Source: Nymphaea colorata (taxonomy: Eukaryota; Streptophyta; Magnoliopsida; Nymphaeales; Nymphaeaceae). From it: a stretch of DNA of 64,000 nt. The stretch's first letter is position 1. Each line of letters starts with the position of its first letter. Positions 47,361 to 53,363 of this stretch are shown piece after piece. Position numbers and translations under genes: made by a program. The DNA lies in contig NC_045138.2 of NCBI RefSeq assembly GCF_008831285.2, forward strand, positions 43,327,115-43,391,114. The letters are read 5' to 3'. The notes beneath the pieces were generated by a model. It was not told where the DNA came from and ran no database searches. It saw nothing but the letters and a program-made list of their open reading frames with translations.

Positions 47361-49585
47361 CATGAGCAGTCTATTGACTCTATTCCTCTTCTTGTCCTTT
47401 TGTATCTATTAAAGACTCCATCCGGTGGTTTGGTGTTGCATATCAAAAATCTTACAATAATCTCCCCAAGAAAAGTTTTTGTCAAGAAATTGCTGGAAAC
47501 TTAATTGGTTACTATGTTTTTTCTTTTATATAAACTAGGTAGTTGGCAATTGTGATTTTAGCAATAAAATAATGGAAAACATAAATGTTTCTAAATTTTT
47601 CTTCTAGAATCGAATGGCACATAAAGGTAAATAGGTTATGTAGTTCTAAGTCAATAATAAATTGTGTGATCTTGAAAAGGATAAAGATGAAAATATGTTA
47701 CTCCTGAGTTTCAACAAAGTAATGTTCATCTGAGTTATTTACAAGTCTATGCAAGGAAAAGTTATGTCCATATCAAGAAATGCAGGAAAAATGAAACCTA
47801 GGAAATATTCTCTCAAAATATAGGTTTAAATAAAAATGTATGAAAAAGATTTCTGCAGCATTTAACGCTCCTCTCCATTTTGGACAGAAATGTGACATGC
47901 ATATCTTTTTATTTGTTAATAATGGCTATGATTGAGTACGAAACCTAGTGTTTTGACTATTGAGCAAACCAAATACGCCACCACTACAGTAGGCAATCAT
48001 TACATACATCTGTACAATAAATATTTCCTTTGGAATAATTTATACATGTAGTAGGCACGTCTTTTCTGATAGTGTGAAACACAAATATATCCTTATGACT
48101 GAGGAACATGCAACGCAGGTTACATGTTTTTCACATGAAGTATTTGACTATTTTGACTCCATAAGTCCATATACGAACGTCATGTGGGTTTGCTGCTTTA
48201 AATTTTCTGGCTGGTTTCATTGTGTGGAATGTTGCAGTTCAGGGAATTATGTGTTCTCAAAAGTTGGTGATGCCCACTGTGTTACACAAAAAACTGATGC
48301 AAAATGCATGAAACGTTGTATTCCATGTGTTTGAATTCCACCAAAGCCATCATTCACCCATATGGGTAGAAAATTCATGAATGACCACCTTGAATGCACT
48401 TTGTTTTCTCTGACCATGTGGAAACACAGAGTGAAGGGTCAGCCGGTGCTGATCAAACATACCCTTCAGCTGCAACATAGATATGGTTAACAAATACAGA
48501 GATAAAGGCCACGAAAAGATGGGTAACATGGGATACTAAAAATGAAGTGCCGGAGCATCGAACTCCAGCTTTCTAATTTACTTATATCCTGCTACAGATT
48601 ACAGGACGGAACACTTTCAAAATCTATGTAGCCCAAAAATATGCCAACGTTTTCAGAATTGCCAGCAGATGACCTGCATGAGCCGTGGACTGCATTTTTG
48701 GTTGGCAGATGAATAGAAGCACAAGCAACACGAGAGGAACTATACGTACTGTGTGGACAAAACTAACAAAGAACCATGGCGCCGCAGCCCAAGTTCCAAG
48801 GCGGAGATGTAAAGATGACATATTTTCCCCTTTATATATTCCCATCTAAGAGGGGCTCCCAACTTCGATAAAAGCTCTGAAATGGCTTTTCGAGGTTATG
48901 ATGTATTAAACAGAAACAGATACCGAGAATATAGGCTATGTCGCCTAAGTTCGGTCTGGAATAGGCGACATGCGTATAGTGGTTGTCTGTGTTTCACTAA
49001 GAGAGCTTAACTAAGAGCGAGGAGTTTGGCAATTTAAGGGAAGTTACTCCACAAGCCCGATATAAGGACGGGAAAACATTCTCATCAAACGGTACAAAGT
49101 GCGAAACGTTCTCGGTGTGTGACTGTGACTCCAAACTCTCCAAGTTGTGAAAGATAAAAGTCAACAATCTAAATAGATTCTCAGTTACGAAAAAACAATC
49201 AACGATCTCAACAAATTCCAATGTTAGGAAAGATAAAACAACCAGCAATCTCGATAGAATAAGGAAGAAGGGAAAAAGGAGAAACAAGATAGAAAAAGTT
49301 CGAAGCCGTGTTACTTCATTGTAGGCGCAAACGGAAGACCCCGACAGCCTCGCGTTCTCAATCTCCAACTCCTGGAAATCAGAGCAATAGAATGAGAGAA
49401 AAGTCCGTCGAAATTGGGTAAACCCTAAACCCTTGACAGCTACGCATTTGTGAAGGTGGAAGGTTATGCATTGCCTTCACTTTGGCTTGAAGGGAAGTGA
49501 TCTGAGACTTAAGGACACGGATGAGGTCCAACGCGCCGTTCAAAGAGATGGGGTTGTCTGGAATGACACCGTACAGGTCCGCCAT
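14488..49585 (-). CDS. PUS3: tRNA pseudouridine synthase, Pus3/Deg1 family (eight exons seen, 3' end outside window)
   Basis: Spliced parts on the minus strand: 49585-49475, 49371-49315, 42260-41909, 41649-41580, 27890-27845, 15767-15657, 15473-15419, 14587-14488 (902 nt, about 300 codons). Family knowledge: Pus3/Deg1 isomerises uridines 38/39 in the tRNA anticodon arm. Seen: an N-terminal coiled-coil-like stretch (residues about 22-50), a variable linker (57-173), then [34 protein letters not shown] with catalytic Asp at about 241, and [21 protein letters not shown]. Codon phases match across every junction and there is no stop. The expected downstream part (FSCxxREYKYFFW-like text and the C-terminus) was not found down to position 1. 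The introns of 7.1, 13.7, 12.1 and over 14 kb are filled with transposable elements. Orthology to Pus3 rather than Pus1 rests on the [10 protein letters not shown] form of the motif. Confidence 0.9.
14588..15418. other. PUS3: Intron 7 of the pseudouridine synthase gene
   Basis: 831 nt of AT-rich intron sequence. A minus-strand 64-codon frame at 14696-14890 has no support as an exon. Confidence 0.7.
15419..15473 (-). CDS. PUS3: Pseudouridine synthase exon 7
   Basis: 55 nt, acceptor GGTTTAG and donor GTGAGT. It encodes [18 protein letters not shown] plus one base. It matches the family's conserved strand after the RTD motif. Confidence 0.92.
15657..15767 (-). CDS. PUS3: Pseudouridine synthase exon 6 (catalytic Asp)
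   Basis: 111 nt, acceptor CCTTGCAG and donor GTGAGT. It encodes [20 protein letters not shown] followed by [17 protein letters not shown]. The Asp in RTDKGV is the nucleophile-position residue conserved in all TruA-type synthases. Confidence 0.94.
15768..16093. other. Intron 5, part left of element E
   Basis: AT-rich intron sequence; nothing recognisable. Confidence 0.5.
16099..16308 (-). repeat. 3' LTR of element E
   Basis: 210 bp; the plus strand starts TGTTAGCCACTG and ends GTGCCTAACA. The plus strand has TTATTTATAAG near 16243, a TATA box (CTTATAAATAA) when read on the element strand. Confidence 0.88.
16309..16322 (-). other. Polypurine tract of E
   Basis: The plus strand reads ATACTCCCCCCTTG next to the LTR, a purine tract on the element strand. 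Confidence 0.75.
16377..17265 (-). pseudogene. Unidentified ORF at the 3' end of E, one frameshift
   Basis: Two overlapping minus-strand frames (17265-17014 and 17063-16377) read as one protein of about 290 residues broken near 17060. The first part includes [19 protein letters not shown] and [18 protein letters not shown]; the second starts [17 protein letters not shown] and includes [19 protein letters not shown], then a basic Ser-rich tail. Composition is protein-like rather than random. I do not recognise the family. It could be an element-specific protein or a captured host gene. Confidence 0.45.
17300..17650 (+). other. Plus-strand insert-like segment within E
   Basis: A plus-strand frame ends [18 protein letters not shown] then [16 protein letters not shown] and a stop near 17495. 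It is followed by AT-rich text and a TATA-like CCATATAAATGG near 17620. The phrasing resembles the EVPLRRSxR linker before RT in copia pol, but nothing after it supports that. It is probably a foreign fragment; identity unknown. Confidence 0.25.
17899..18660 (-). pseudogene. Unidentified ORF pair in E, weak TPR resemblance
   Basis: The minus-strand frame from about 18660 reads [36 protein letters not shown] and [20 protein letters not shown], with alternating helices like tetratricopeptide repeats. It passes near 18400 into a second frame starting [18 protein letters not shown] and ending at 17899. This could be a captured host gene fragment. The TPR suggestion rests only on helix spacing and small-residue positions. 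Confidence 0.3.
18848..19860 (-). pseudogene. Unidentified overlapping ORFs in the 5' half of E
   Basis: Several minus-strand frames chain together with shifts: one beginning [18 protein letters not shown] and [17 protein letters not shown], one with [19 protein letters not shown], and one ending [18 protein letters not shown]. They occupy the place where gag would be in a normal element, just after the PBS, but lack a CCHC knuckle or any Gag signature. Identity unknown. Confidence 0.3.
20003..20014 (-). other. Primer-binding site of E
   Basis: The plus strand reads GCTCTGATACCA, the exact complement of TGGTATCAGAGC, one base away from the LTR end. Confidence 0.88.
20016..20240 (-). repeat. 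5' LTR of element E
   Basis: 225 bp, same ends as 16099-16308 but with scattered substitutions and about 15 bp of indels. Confidence 0.88.
20460..20815. repeat. Tandem repeat with CT/GA microsatellites, interrupted by C
   Basis: A unit of roughly 125 bp is repeated three times: a CT run, then CATTATGCTTGTTTGCATG, then TTTAGACATGTGAGATGAAC, then ACTCCACTTATTAA. Units start near 20460, 20593 and 20755. The third is split by element C and resumes at 25993-26098. At 20717-20783 a GA run meets a CT run across a 3-nt gap and could form a hairpin. Confidence 0.8.
20816..21093 (-). repeat. 3' LTR of element C
   Basis: 278 bp. It contains GGGTACCGAG (21011-21020) inverted as CTCGGTACCC (21026-21035), and a perfect 22-bp palindrome at 21048-21069 built from CCGGGTCTGGA and its inverse. 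Both lie near the element-strand start, i.e. in U3. Confidence 0.95.
21088..25386 (-). pseudogene. Gag-pol polyprotein of C, single nonsense codon
   Basis: Starts at the ATG at 25386 ([16 protein letters not shown]). By residue: Gag about 30-240, CCHC knuckle [14 protein letters not shown] near 256, protease [15 protein letters not shown] near 355, integrase with HSDVWGP near 549, TDNAREY and [11 protein letters not shown] with [15 protein letters not shown] then a TAA at 22234-22236 (residue about 1051; B has a Gln codon there). The same frame resumes with [23 protein letters not shown] (RT active site, near 1108) and RNase [16 protein letters not shown] to [14 protein letters not shown], ending AKLEGEC inside the LTR edge. 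All other catalytic residues are present. One C-to-T change would explain the stop. Confidence 0.93.
25703..25714 (-). other. Primer-binding site of C
   Basis: The plus strand reads GCTCTGATACCA, exact consensus complement, touching the LTR. Confidence 0.9.
25715..25992 (-). repeat. 5' LTR of element C
   Basis: 278 bp, two differences from 20816-21093; the 22-bp palindrome recurs at 25947-25968. Confidence 0.95.
25993..26098. repeat. Remainder of tandem-repeat unit 3
   Basis: GCATGCAAGTTTATTTAGAC onward continues the unit cut at 20815 and matches unit 2 with few changes. Confidence 0.8.
26099..27844. other. Intron 5, part right of element C
   Basis: AT-rich intron sequence with a TA/CA microsatellite at 26714-26758. 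No transposon ends or exons seen. Confidence 0.5.
26714..26758. repeat. (TA)n(CA)n microsatellite
   Basis: An uninterrupted TA run passes into CA repeats. Confidence 0.9.
27845..27890 (-). CDS. PUS3: Pseudouridine synthase exon 5
   Basis: 46 nt, acceptor CACTGTTAG and donor GTACAT. It completes the Arg codon and encodes [15 protein letters not shown], the family's first conserved loop. It is isolated between introns of 13.7 and 12.1 kb but keeps exact phase with both neighbours. Confidence 0.88.
28260..28983 (+). pseudogene. Two-exon ORF remnant inside J
   Basis: The first exon starts ATG at 28260 ([16 protein letters not shown]) and meets a strong donor, CAG then GTAAGT, at 28310. An acceptor TAATGTAG ends at 28844. 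The next text keeps frame with [20 protein letters not shown] and stops at 28981. A Ser/Gly-rich start is common in plant hAT transposases ahead of the BED finger, but no finger or catalytic text follows. Only the splice signals and open frame support it. Confidence 0.35.
28505..28603. repeat. 33-bp minisatellite, three copies, inside J
   Basis: CTTCGTTGTTGTTGATGATG followed by CTAGATATGTAG(T/C) repeats three times head to tail with almost no change, so the expansion is recent. Confidence 0.93.
29219..29500. repeat. Poly-C and CT simple repeats
   Basis: C homopolymer runs of about 13 and 17 bp follow CT runs near 29229 and 29483, with TATA and GA simple text between them. Confidence 0.8.
29718..30280 (+). 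pseudogene. Unidentified gene fragment
   Basis: The plus-strand frame 29718-30011 ends with [17 protein letters not shown] then [20 protein letters not shown], a Cys/His cluster that could bind zinc. Further protein-like text ([17 protein letters not shown], then His-rich text) follows after stops at 30125-30285. A 21-bp tandem duplication at about 30080-30121 lies between. It looks like decayed coding DNA in intron 4. I do not recognise the family. Confidence 0.3.
30457..30482. repeat. (TA)n(TG)n microsatellite
   Basis: A TA run passes into TG repeats; a related shorter TA/TG tract follows at 30510-30540. Confidence 0.85.
30541..30618. mobile_element. Remnant of an hAT-like transposon end
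   Basis: GTACCCCCGCACCC, CTGTACCCGCACCCATACC and TATGTGACGTAGG resemble the right end of element J (CCCGTACCCGTATCCGTGTGACATAG) with several changes. No partner end was found. Confidence 0.4.
30647..33064 (-). pseudogene. Gag, protease and integrase of F (main part)
   Basis: Reading on from the codons left of D: Gag with [17 protein letters not shown] then a TAG near 32957, a 15-bp in-frame tandem repeat at 32901-32945 (NNMGR units), and [11 protein letters not shown] through Gag to the knuckle [15 protein letters not shown] near 32270-32315 in a shifted frame. Protease [15 protein letters not shown] is near 31990; a stop follows at 31855. Integrase has [16 protein letters not shown] and a glutamate-motif region at [16 protein letters not shown]. 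The text ends at 30647 with FKDPPLIY and a stop. At least four lesions are visible. Confidence 0.85.
33065..33374 (+). repeat. 5' LTR of element D with internal duplication
   Basis: 310 bp. GCATACTTATAGCATTGTAA through AAGAGAGAGAGAGTCT occurs twice (from about 33127 and 33192), once only in the 3' LTR. GGGTCCAGATCTGGACCC at 33086-33103 is a perfect 18-bp palindrome in U3. Confidence 0.93.
33375..33386 (+). other. Primer-binding site of D
   Basis: TGGTATCAGAGC directly after the LTR. Confidence 0.9.
34027..38328 (+). pseudogene. Gag-pol polyprotein of D, multiple lesions
   Basis: Starts at ATG 34027 ([15 protein letters not shown]), preceded by a GC-rich leader. A TAG at 34279-34281 lies where a Trp is expected. 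The 34345-36576 frame carries Gag, knuckle [14 protein letters not shown], protease [15 protein letters not shown] and integrase with [14 protein letters not shown] and QNGVAERKN. Frameshift near 36430. The frame 36435-37430 has RT with [12 protein letters not shown] and [12 protein letters not shown], then a frameshift near 37412 and another with stops near 37565. RNase H (37572-38273) has [17 protein letters not shown] but lacks about seven residues after YCDNK, and a final frameshift near 38250 changes the C-terminus. It is clearly the same lineage as B and C. Confidence 0.92.
38329..38575 (+). repeat. 3' LTR of element D
   Basis: 247 bp, TGTTGAAGG to GTTTCTACA, without the 63-bp duplication of the 5' copy. 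Confidence 0.93.
38576..38611 (-). pseudogene. First codons of F gag, right of D
   Basis: ATG at 38611 gives [12 protein letters not shown], which continues at 33064 as [17 protein letters not shown] once D and one AGTTC copy are discounted. This confirms that D landed inside F gag. Confidence 0.8.
38612..39236 (-). other. Untranslated leader of F
   Basis: It lies between PBS and gag ATG. It holds two internal direct repeats: GGCATCAACTGAGTCAG with GATACACTGC (near 38882 and 38947), and ACATG(T/C)ACAGATTTACTGCA (near 38670 and 38740). Confidence 0.6.
39237..39248 (-). other. Primer-binding site of F
   Basis: The plus strand reads TCGCTGATACCA, reverse complement TGGTATCAGCGA. It differs from the other elements after TGGTATCAG. 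Confidence 0.75.
39249..39401 (-). repeat. 5' LTR of element F
   Basis: The plus strand runs from TGTTACTTAGAG to GAGTCCAACA, 153 bp, with the expected TG...CA ends and the PBS directly inside. There is no partner LTR in the window. Confidence 0.7.
39402..39990. other. Intron 4 sequence, no feature recognised
   Basis: AT-rich text between the LTR of F and the palindrome array; no exon or element end identified. Confidence 0.4.
39994..40116. repeat. Second palindrome array related to the block in A
   Basis: CGTATTGTATGATACGGGG, CCGTATCATACGATACG and ATACGATACGATACACCCC are variants of the GTATCGTACGATAC unit at 1806-1985. CGATACACCCCA pairs with TGGGGGTGTATCG across 11 nt with one bulge. A TATA-like CTATAAAAACC lies at about 40165, and ATCATCGATTT motifs at 40228-40276. 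Confidence 0.75.
40720..40976. repeat. Dispersed AT-rich repeat, copy 1
   Basis: TTTTTAATGCCAAACA, TATTTTTTATTTGTTGCAAA and CTTTTGATGTTTGTGT followed by ...ACCTCGCCGTTTAAAAC match 55220-55472 in the same order and spacing. This goes beyond shared T-richness because the non-T words are conserved. Confidence 0.75.
40998..41021. repeat. (AT)n microsatellite
   Basis: An uninterrupted AT run of about 24 bp just after dispersed repeat copy 1. Confidence 0.9.
41580..41649 (-). CDS. PUS3: Pseudouridine synthase exon 4
   Basis: 70 nt, acceptor AATGCAG and donor GTAATT. It encodes [22 protein letters not shown] plus two bases of an Arg codon. The [11 protein letters not shown] strand opens the catalytic domain. 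Intron 3 is 259 nt; intron 4 is 13.7 kb. Confidence 0.88.
41909..42260 (-). CDS. PUS3: Pseudouridine synthase exon 3 (variable linker)
   Basis: 352 nt, acceptor GGAATCAG and donor GTTATC, phase 0 in and phase 1 out. It encodes about 117 residues from [17 protein letters not shown] to SEEAVSG, rich in Ser, Thr, Asp and Glu. No domain was recognised; it is probably disordered. Phase agreement with exons 2 and 4 supports it as part of this gene. Confidence 0.75.
42744..43032 (+). repeat. 5' LTR of element H
   Basis: 289 bp, TGTTAAGATGTGG to AAAAATCTTACA, with a CT tract near 42930. Confidence 0.9.
43033..43044 (+). other. Primer-binding site of H
   Basis: TGGTATCAGAGC directly after the LTR. 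Confidence 0.9.
43087..43282. repeat. Degenerate leader repeat of H
   Basis: CTGCCCTAA(C/T)CCCAAAATTT-type words recur about six times between PBS and gag. Confidence 0.7.
43295..47240 (+). pseudogene. Gag-pol remains of H
   Basis: [20 protein letters not shown] starts Gag at 43295. A TGA follows near 43385, and a tandem duplication of about 33 bp ([10 protein letters not shown] twice) near 43530-43590 shifts the frame. Gag continues with [20 protein letters not shown] and [19 protein letters not shown]. The knuckle near 44150 has lost one Cys ([15 protein letters not shown]). Integrase 44578-45523 has YSDVWG-type text, a second Asp in QCDGGGEF and [13 protein letters not shown] 46078-46630 has [27 protein letters not shown], a stop after CKLQ, then YVDDIVL. 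RNase H 46974-47235 has [17 protein letters not shown] and ends at STEAEY. No functional protein is possible. Confidence 0.88.
47238..47456 (+). repeat. Truncated 3' LTR of element H
   Basis: It matches the 5' LTR from about 42830 to 43032, with a much longer CT run (47322-47358). The junction with RNase H lies in AATATTATTTTGT, which is present in both parents. Confidence 0.85.
47462..49314. other. Intron 2, part right of element H
   Basis: AT-rich intron sequence. No exon or element end identified on either strand. Confidence 0.45.
49315..49371 (-). CDS. PUS3: Pseudouridine synthase exon 2
   Basis: 57 nt, phase 0 at both ends: acceptor TTTCCAG, then [19 protein letters not shown], then donor GTAACA. 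Intron 2, to 42261, is 7.05 kb and holds element H. Confidence 0.78.
49475..49585 (-). CDS. PUS3: Pseudouridine synthase exon 1 (start codon)
   Basis: It starts [17 protein letters not shown] and ends [13 protein letters not shown], an amphipathic helix that exon 2 continues as [11 protein letters not shown]. An upstream in-frame ATG at 49597 would add four residues. The donor is either GC (AAG then GCAATG, end 49475) or GT (AAA then GTGAAG, end 49481). Both keep phase 0. I prefer the GC donor because it gives the common VKELE coiled-coil phrase, but the GT site is a fair alternative. Intron 1 is about 103 nt. Confidence 0.75.
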
Positions 49586-49780
49586 AACAACTAACAAGAG
49601 CTTCGTCGTGAGGCAGCAGCCTCGCCCCTTCCAAGAGTGCCGTCAGTTCTCGACTCGCTCTAGAGTTTGATCCGACACTAGTTAAAGGGACTCGGACCTG
49701 CGTTACTGAGGAAAGCCAACAGGAAGGGCCATCGACTGCCGTCGCGTCCCATTTGCTTGCTGGGTCCCGGTGCTGGGACC
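49586..49780 (-). promoter_or_regulatory. Putative 5' UTR and promoter region of the pseudouridine synthase gene
   Basis: The text just upstream of the ATG is more GC-rich than its surroundings, as plant 5' leaders often are. No clear TATA box was found, so the transcription start cannot be placed. Confidence 0.35.
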
Positions 49781-52700
49781 CATAGGATCGACATGCGACG
49801 GCGGTATTGGGAGTTGTCTACTTTTCATGAGTGGAACCCATGCACCCTAGAACGACTATTGCACGAGTGGATCCGGCCCCGCTATGTGCGTGCTTTTTCA
49901 TATTGCATGCCTTATATTAGTTGTTGCAAATCATGCCGGATATGAGTGTAGTTTTTGGTTGCTTTACAATTTTGCTTGATGGGAGAAACAAGTCTTGTAC
50001 CTAGAGATATTAACTATATTTATGTCAATTTTAGGAGGATGGAAAAATCATTTCTCTTTGGTTGTCCTGTCTATGTGTGCATACCAACACAAAAAACTCA
50101 TGCGTGAAGTTTGTTCTACTAGTGCGATATAATGCATGTATCGCCTACTATTGGCTGTGTGTGGTTTCCCTTGTAGTGTTCCCTTCATTGCTGTAAAAAA
50201 AATAAAAAATAAAAATTGTTGTAAAAAAAAAAAGTCAGAGAGGGTGAAATGAAAGCAACCCATTTATATGCATGAAGCTATGAAGGACCCATTACTAGGC
50301 TATGGTAAAAATAACCTCTATGGGCATTCGGTGGACAGTAACAATTTTGCCAAGGATAGTGCATCGTGTGGACAGTAACAATTTTGCTCTATGTGAACAT
50401 CCAAAACTTTTTGTAGGCAGAAATGACCATTTTACCGATAATGTCTGGGACTTTCAACTGGTTTTTCCAAGAAGATAACAATTTTGCCACTTGTATTTCC
50501 CCATTTTGCTTCTTTTTCATAGAATAACTTTGAAAACCTTGAGAACTATTTGCCATCAACTTAATCAATACTATTTTCATCTCCACAAGTGACCAGGAAT
50601 CAATAGGACAAGTTTTTCAGTTCAAATCCAACCAGAAATGGTCCAAAATGGCCCATTTTCTTTGTTTCCCACCAAAAATGGTCCTAGAATTTCAATTTCA
50701 CATTTTTCCTTCATATTTCCATCTACATGTTCAATTACATCTTGGTAAATTTTCAGAAATGTGATTCAGGCAAATTTTGGAGTTTTTCAGCCATACCTTG
50801 TGCACCTCCTAAACTGTGCACAAGCTACAACCTAGTGTAGTTAGAATACGCATCTAGGATCGTAGAGGCCAGTTTTTGCCAAGGATAAAAATATCATTTT
50901 TCTATACATGTGTTATTTTCATAATACCAAAGTTTGGAGCACATATGAACCTAACTTAGGACTACATCTATGCCAAATTTAAGCCTAATAGGCTCACACA
51001 TTGTCTTAGCCTACTTAGAACTGAGCCAGGTCAAGACCGAACTCGTTTAAACCAAAACTGAACCCGTTTGACCTGTCTGCAGTCTGACCTACCTCTACCT
51101 TACAAGCATTGAGTTTGAGCCCAGGTCCAGCCCACAAACACTGAATTTGAGCCCACAGGACCCAAGCTGAGGTCAGTTTGGGCATTCAAATCTATGATCC
51201 TTGATTTAGATCCATTGGAGAGCTTTCAACATCTTGCGTAATGCAAGAAGAAGAAGAAGAAGAAGCAAGGCAAGTAGTTGCACCCTCCCTCTCCCCATCT
51301 TTCGCCCTCTCTTTCCCTTTTCTCTCTTCTCTTCCTTTTTCCTTCTTCATGTTTTCTCTTCTCTTTTTTTGTGGATTCTTAAGTTCTTCTGTAGAGGCTT
51401 TACACGTGCTCTTTGTGGATGGCATGTTCTCTTTTACTTCTTTGGTTTCTTCATCCATGTTCTAACTGTCTTAGCTTTGTTTCCCTAGTTATATGGTATG
51501 TTGTAGATGGTTCTCAATGTGTTTCTAAGTCAAAGTCATGACCAATCGAAATAAGAATTCATGCATGCTTCATAATTATTTGTTCATGTTCTACTTACTT
51601 CATCCATGTTATTTTTTGGTTTTTACATGCATCCATGCATAATTTCTGCTATTTTTCTTTGTGTTTAGTTTAAACACGTTTAAACTTATGTTTTGCAAGA
51701 TGTTTTAGTATCAAATATCATTTTGCAATATTCACTTTAGTTTTAGGGACTCAAGTCTTTGAGTTTGTACAAAAATCTGTTTGTTGAAGCATCTAGATTT
51801 TTGTCTGATTTCATGAGCTTATTTCTCTCTAACTAGAAATAGTACTGATGATTTGTCAAAAACACATGTTTTTTTATATTTATCTGGTATATTGTCCCCA
51901 AATTTCATCAAATTCTAATTTTGTTTTACTCCAACATTTGGTTATTTTTCTAAAGTACATTTTCTGTAACCTTTAGGTTTCAAAATTTTGTCCTAAATTT
52001 TATCTAAAGTGTGAACTCTACAACTTGTGTTTGGTAACTCCAATTTGCATTATTTGAAAGTCTGTAGTTAGATTTTTTTTTTTGTCTATTGTTGTCCACC
52101 AAGTTTTAGCCTAATCCAAGTTGTTTTGACTATCAGTGAATCTATTTAGCAAAGGTCGGTTATTGTCGAATGTTTGTCTTCTCCAAATTTGTAGCATCAT
52201 ATCTTTGTGTATGTTTGTGATTGCTCAAAGGCTTAATTGATTTGTTTGTCTATAATACCAACTACCAAGAGACTGTACCTAAAATTGTATCGATAGGATG
52301 TCTTTTGCCAATCAAATGTGGTTGGGAATTTGACTGTTCAACCTATTTTTTCACAAATTTTGTGCATATTATATTTCTAGTACTTCATCAAGTTGTAACT
52401 TTGTGATCCAGATAGGCTTTTCAGTTCTATAAGTTGTTGTACAGAGAATCCACAGACCAATTTTCAGATCAAATGGAATTAACTTAATATATTTTTCATT
52501 GTTCCTAATGTGACTACTTAACCAAATTGTTGTGTTTTGTTTTTTTGCGATCTATGATTTTTGTCTTGGGTTTCCTACTTTATATCCTTCTATTTCAAAG
52601 TAGTCTTCCAAGTCTATCAATTGGACTTGATTGTCATATGTATAAAGAACCTTCAAGCCAGATTTTGTGTAAAACTGATGTCAAAAACCCTATTTTGAAC

Positions 52701-53125
52701 CAGATAAAATACAACGTGTTCCACTTGTCAATCCTAGGCCAAATCCAAGTTGTAGAATGTGGATTGGTTTCTCTCGTGTTACCCATTTTTAGTTAAGTGT
52801 TCATGCAGCTACATGAGATTTTATGGCTCTCGAGTTATGTTCCGCATCCATGTTATGCATTCACAACAAGTCATAGATCATCTGACCCATGTGGAAATGA
52901 CTTGTGGCATGTTCTAAGCCATGATATCGTTTTGTCTAGATCTGTTTCAATGTCCTAATATTAGTTCATTGTGTCAAGCTTGCAATTCATGATTTAGATA
53001 GCATAATTTGCCATAGGTTCCTATTCTCTTTTGCATCTAAAATGTCAAATCATCTTAATCATGTGTTGGTGTATCCATATTATGTTTCAATCTTAAGAAT
53101 GTACATTATATTGGATTTCAAAGCT
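49781..53125. other. Gene-poor AT-rich stretch
   Basis: No conserved protein on either strand. A short direct repeat (GTGGACAGTAACAATTTTGC) occurs at about 50331 and 50370. An AAG run at 51245-51265 is followed by pyrimidine-rich text to about 51370. Confidence 0.5.
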
Positions 53126-53363
53126 TGCATTTGGATTCATAAAGGAGACAAGACTTGGTATGTCTCATGTATTGTGACAATAGTCATTGCTTGAGAGCCT
53201 TGAATCTAGTCCAAATCCGAAACGAGTTTGTTTTTCTAAAATCATGCATTTGGATTCATAAAGGAGACAAGACTTGGTATGTCTCATGTATTGTGACAAT
53301 AGTCATTGCTTGAGAGCCTTGAATCTAGTCCAAATCCGAAACGAGTTTGTTTTTCTAAAATCA
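53126..53363. repeat. Perfect 119-bp tandem duplication
   Basis: The stretch starting TGCATTTGGATTCATAAAGG and ending TTTTTCTAAAATCA occurs twice head to tail (53126-53244, 53245-53363) without a visible difference, so the event is recent. Confidence 0.95.

Larger units (their letters stand above)
42744..47456 (+). mobile_element. Element H: degraded Ty1/copia element with fused 3' LTR
   Basis: 5' LTR 42744-43032, PBS 43033-43044, coding remains 43295-47240, partial 3' LTR about 47238-47456, target duplication ATAAT (42739-42743, 47457-47461). RNase H text breaks off at STEAEY and runs directly into the middle of the LTR. The polypurine tract and the first half of the 3' LTR are therefore deleted. 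LTR halves differ at a dozen or more sites, so it is older than A-D. It sits in intron 2 of the pseudouridine synthase gene, opposite to the gene. Its Gag and integrase differ from both other copia lineages here. Confidence 0.9.

Noticed and set aside
14488-49585. Treating the pseudouridine synthase exons as a decayed pseudogene
   Set aside because: All eight exons keep frame, phase and splice sites, and the catalytic motif is intact, which is not expected of neutral decay beside so many insertions.
51192-51488. Glu/Lys-rich and Phe-rich ORFs
   Set aside because: They arise from the AAG/CTT tract at 51245-51370.
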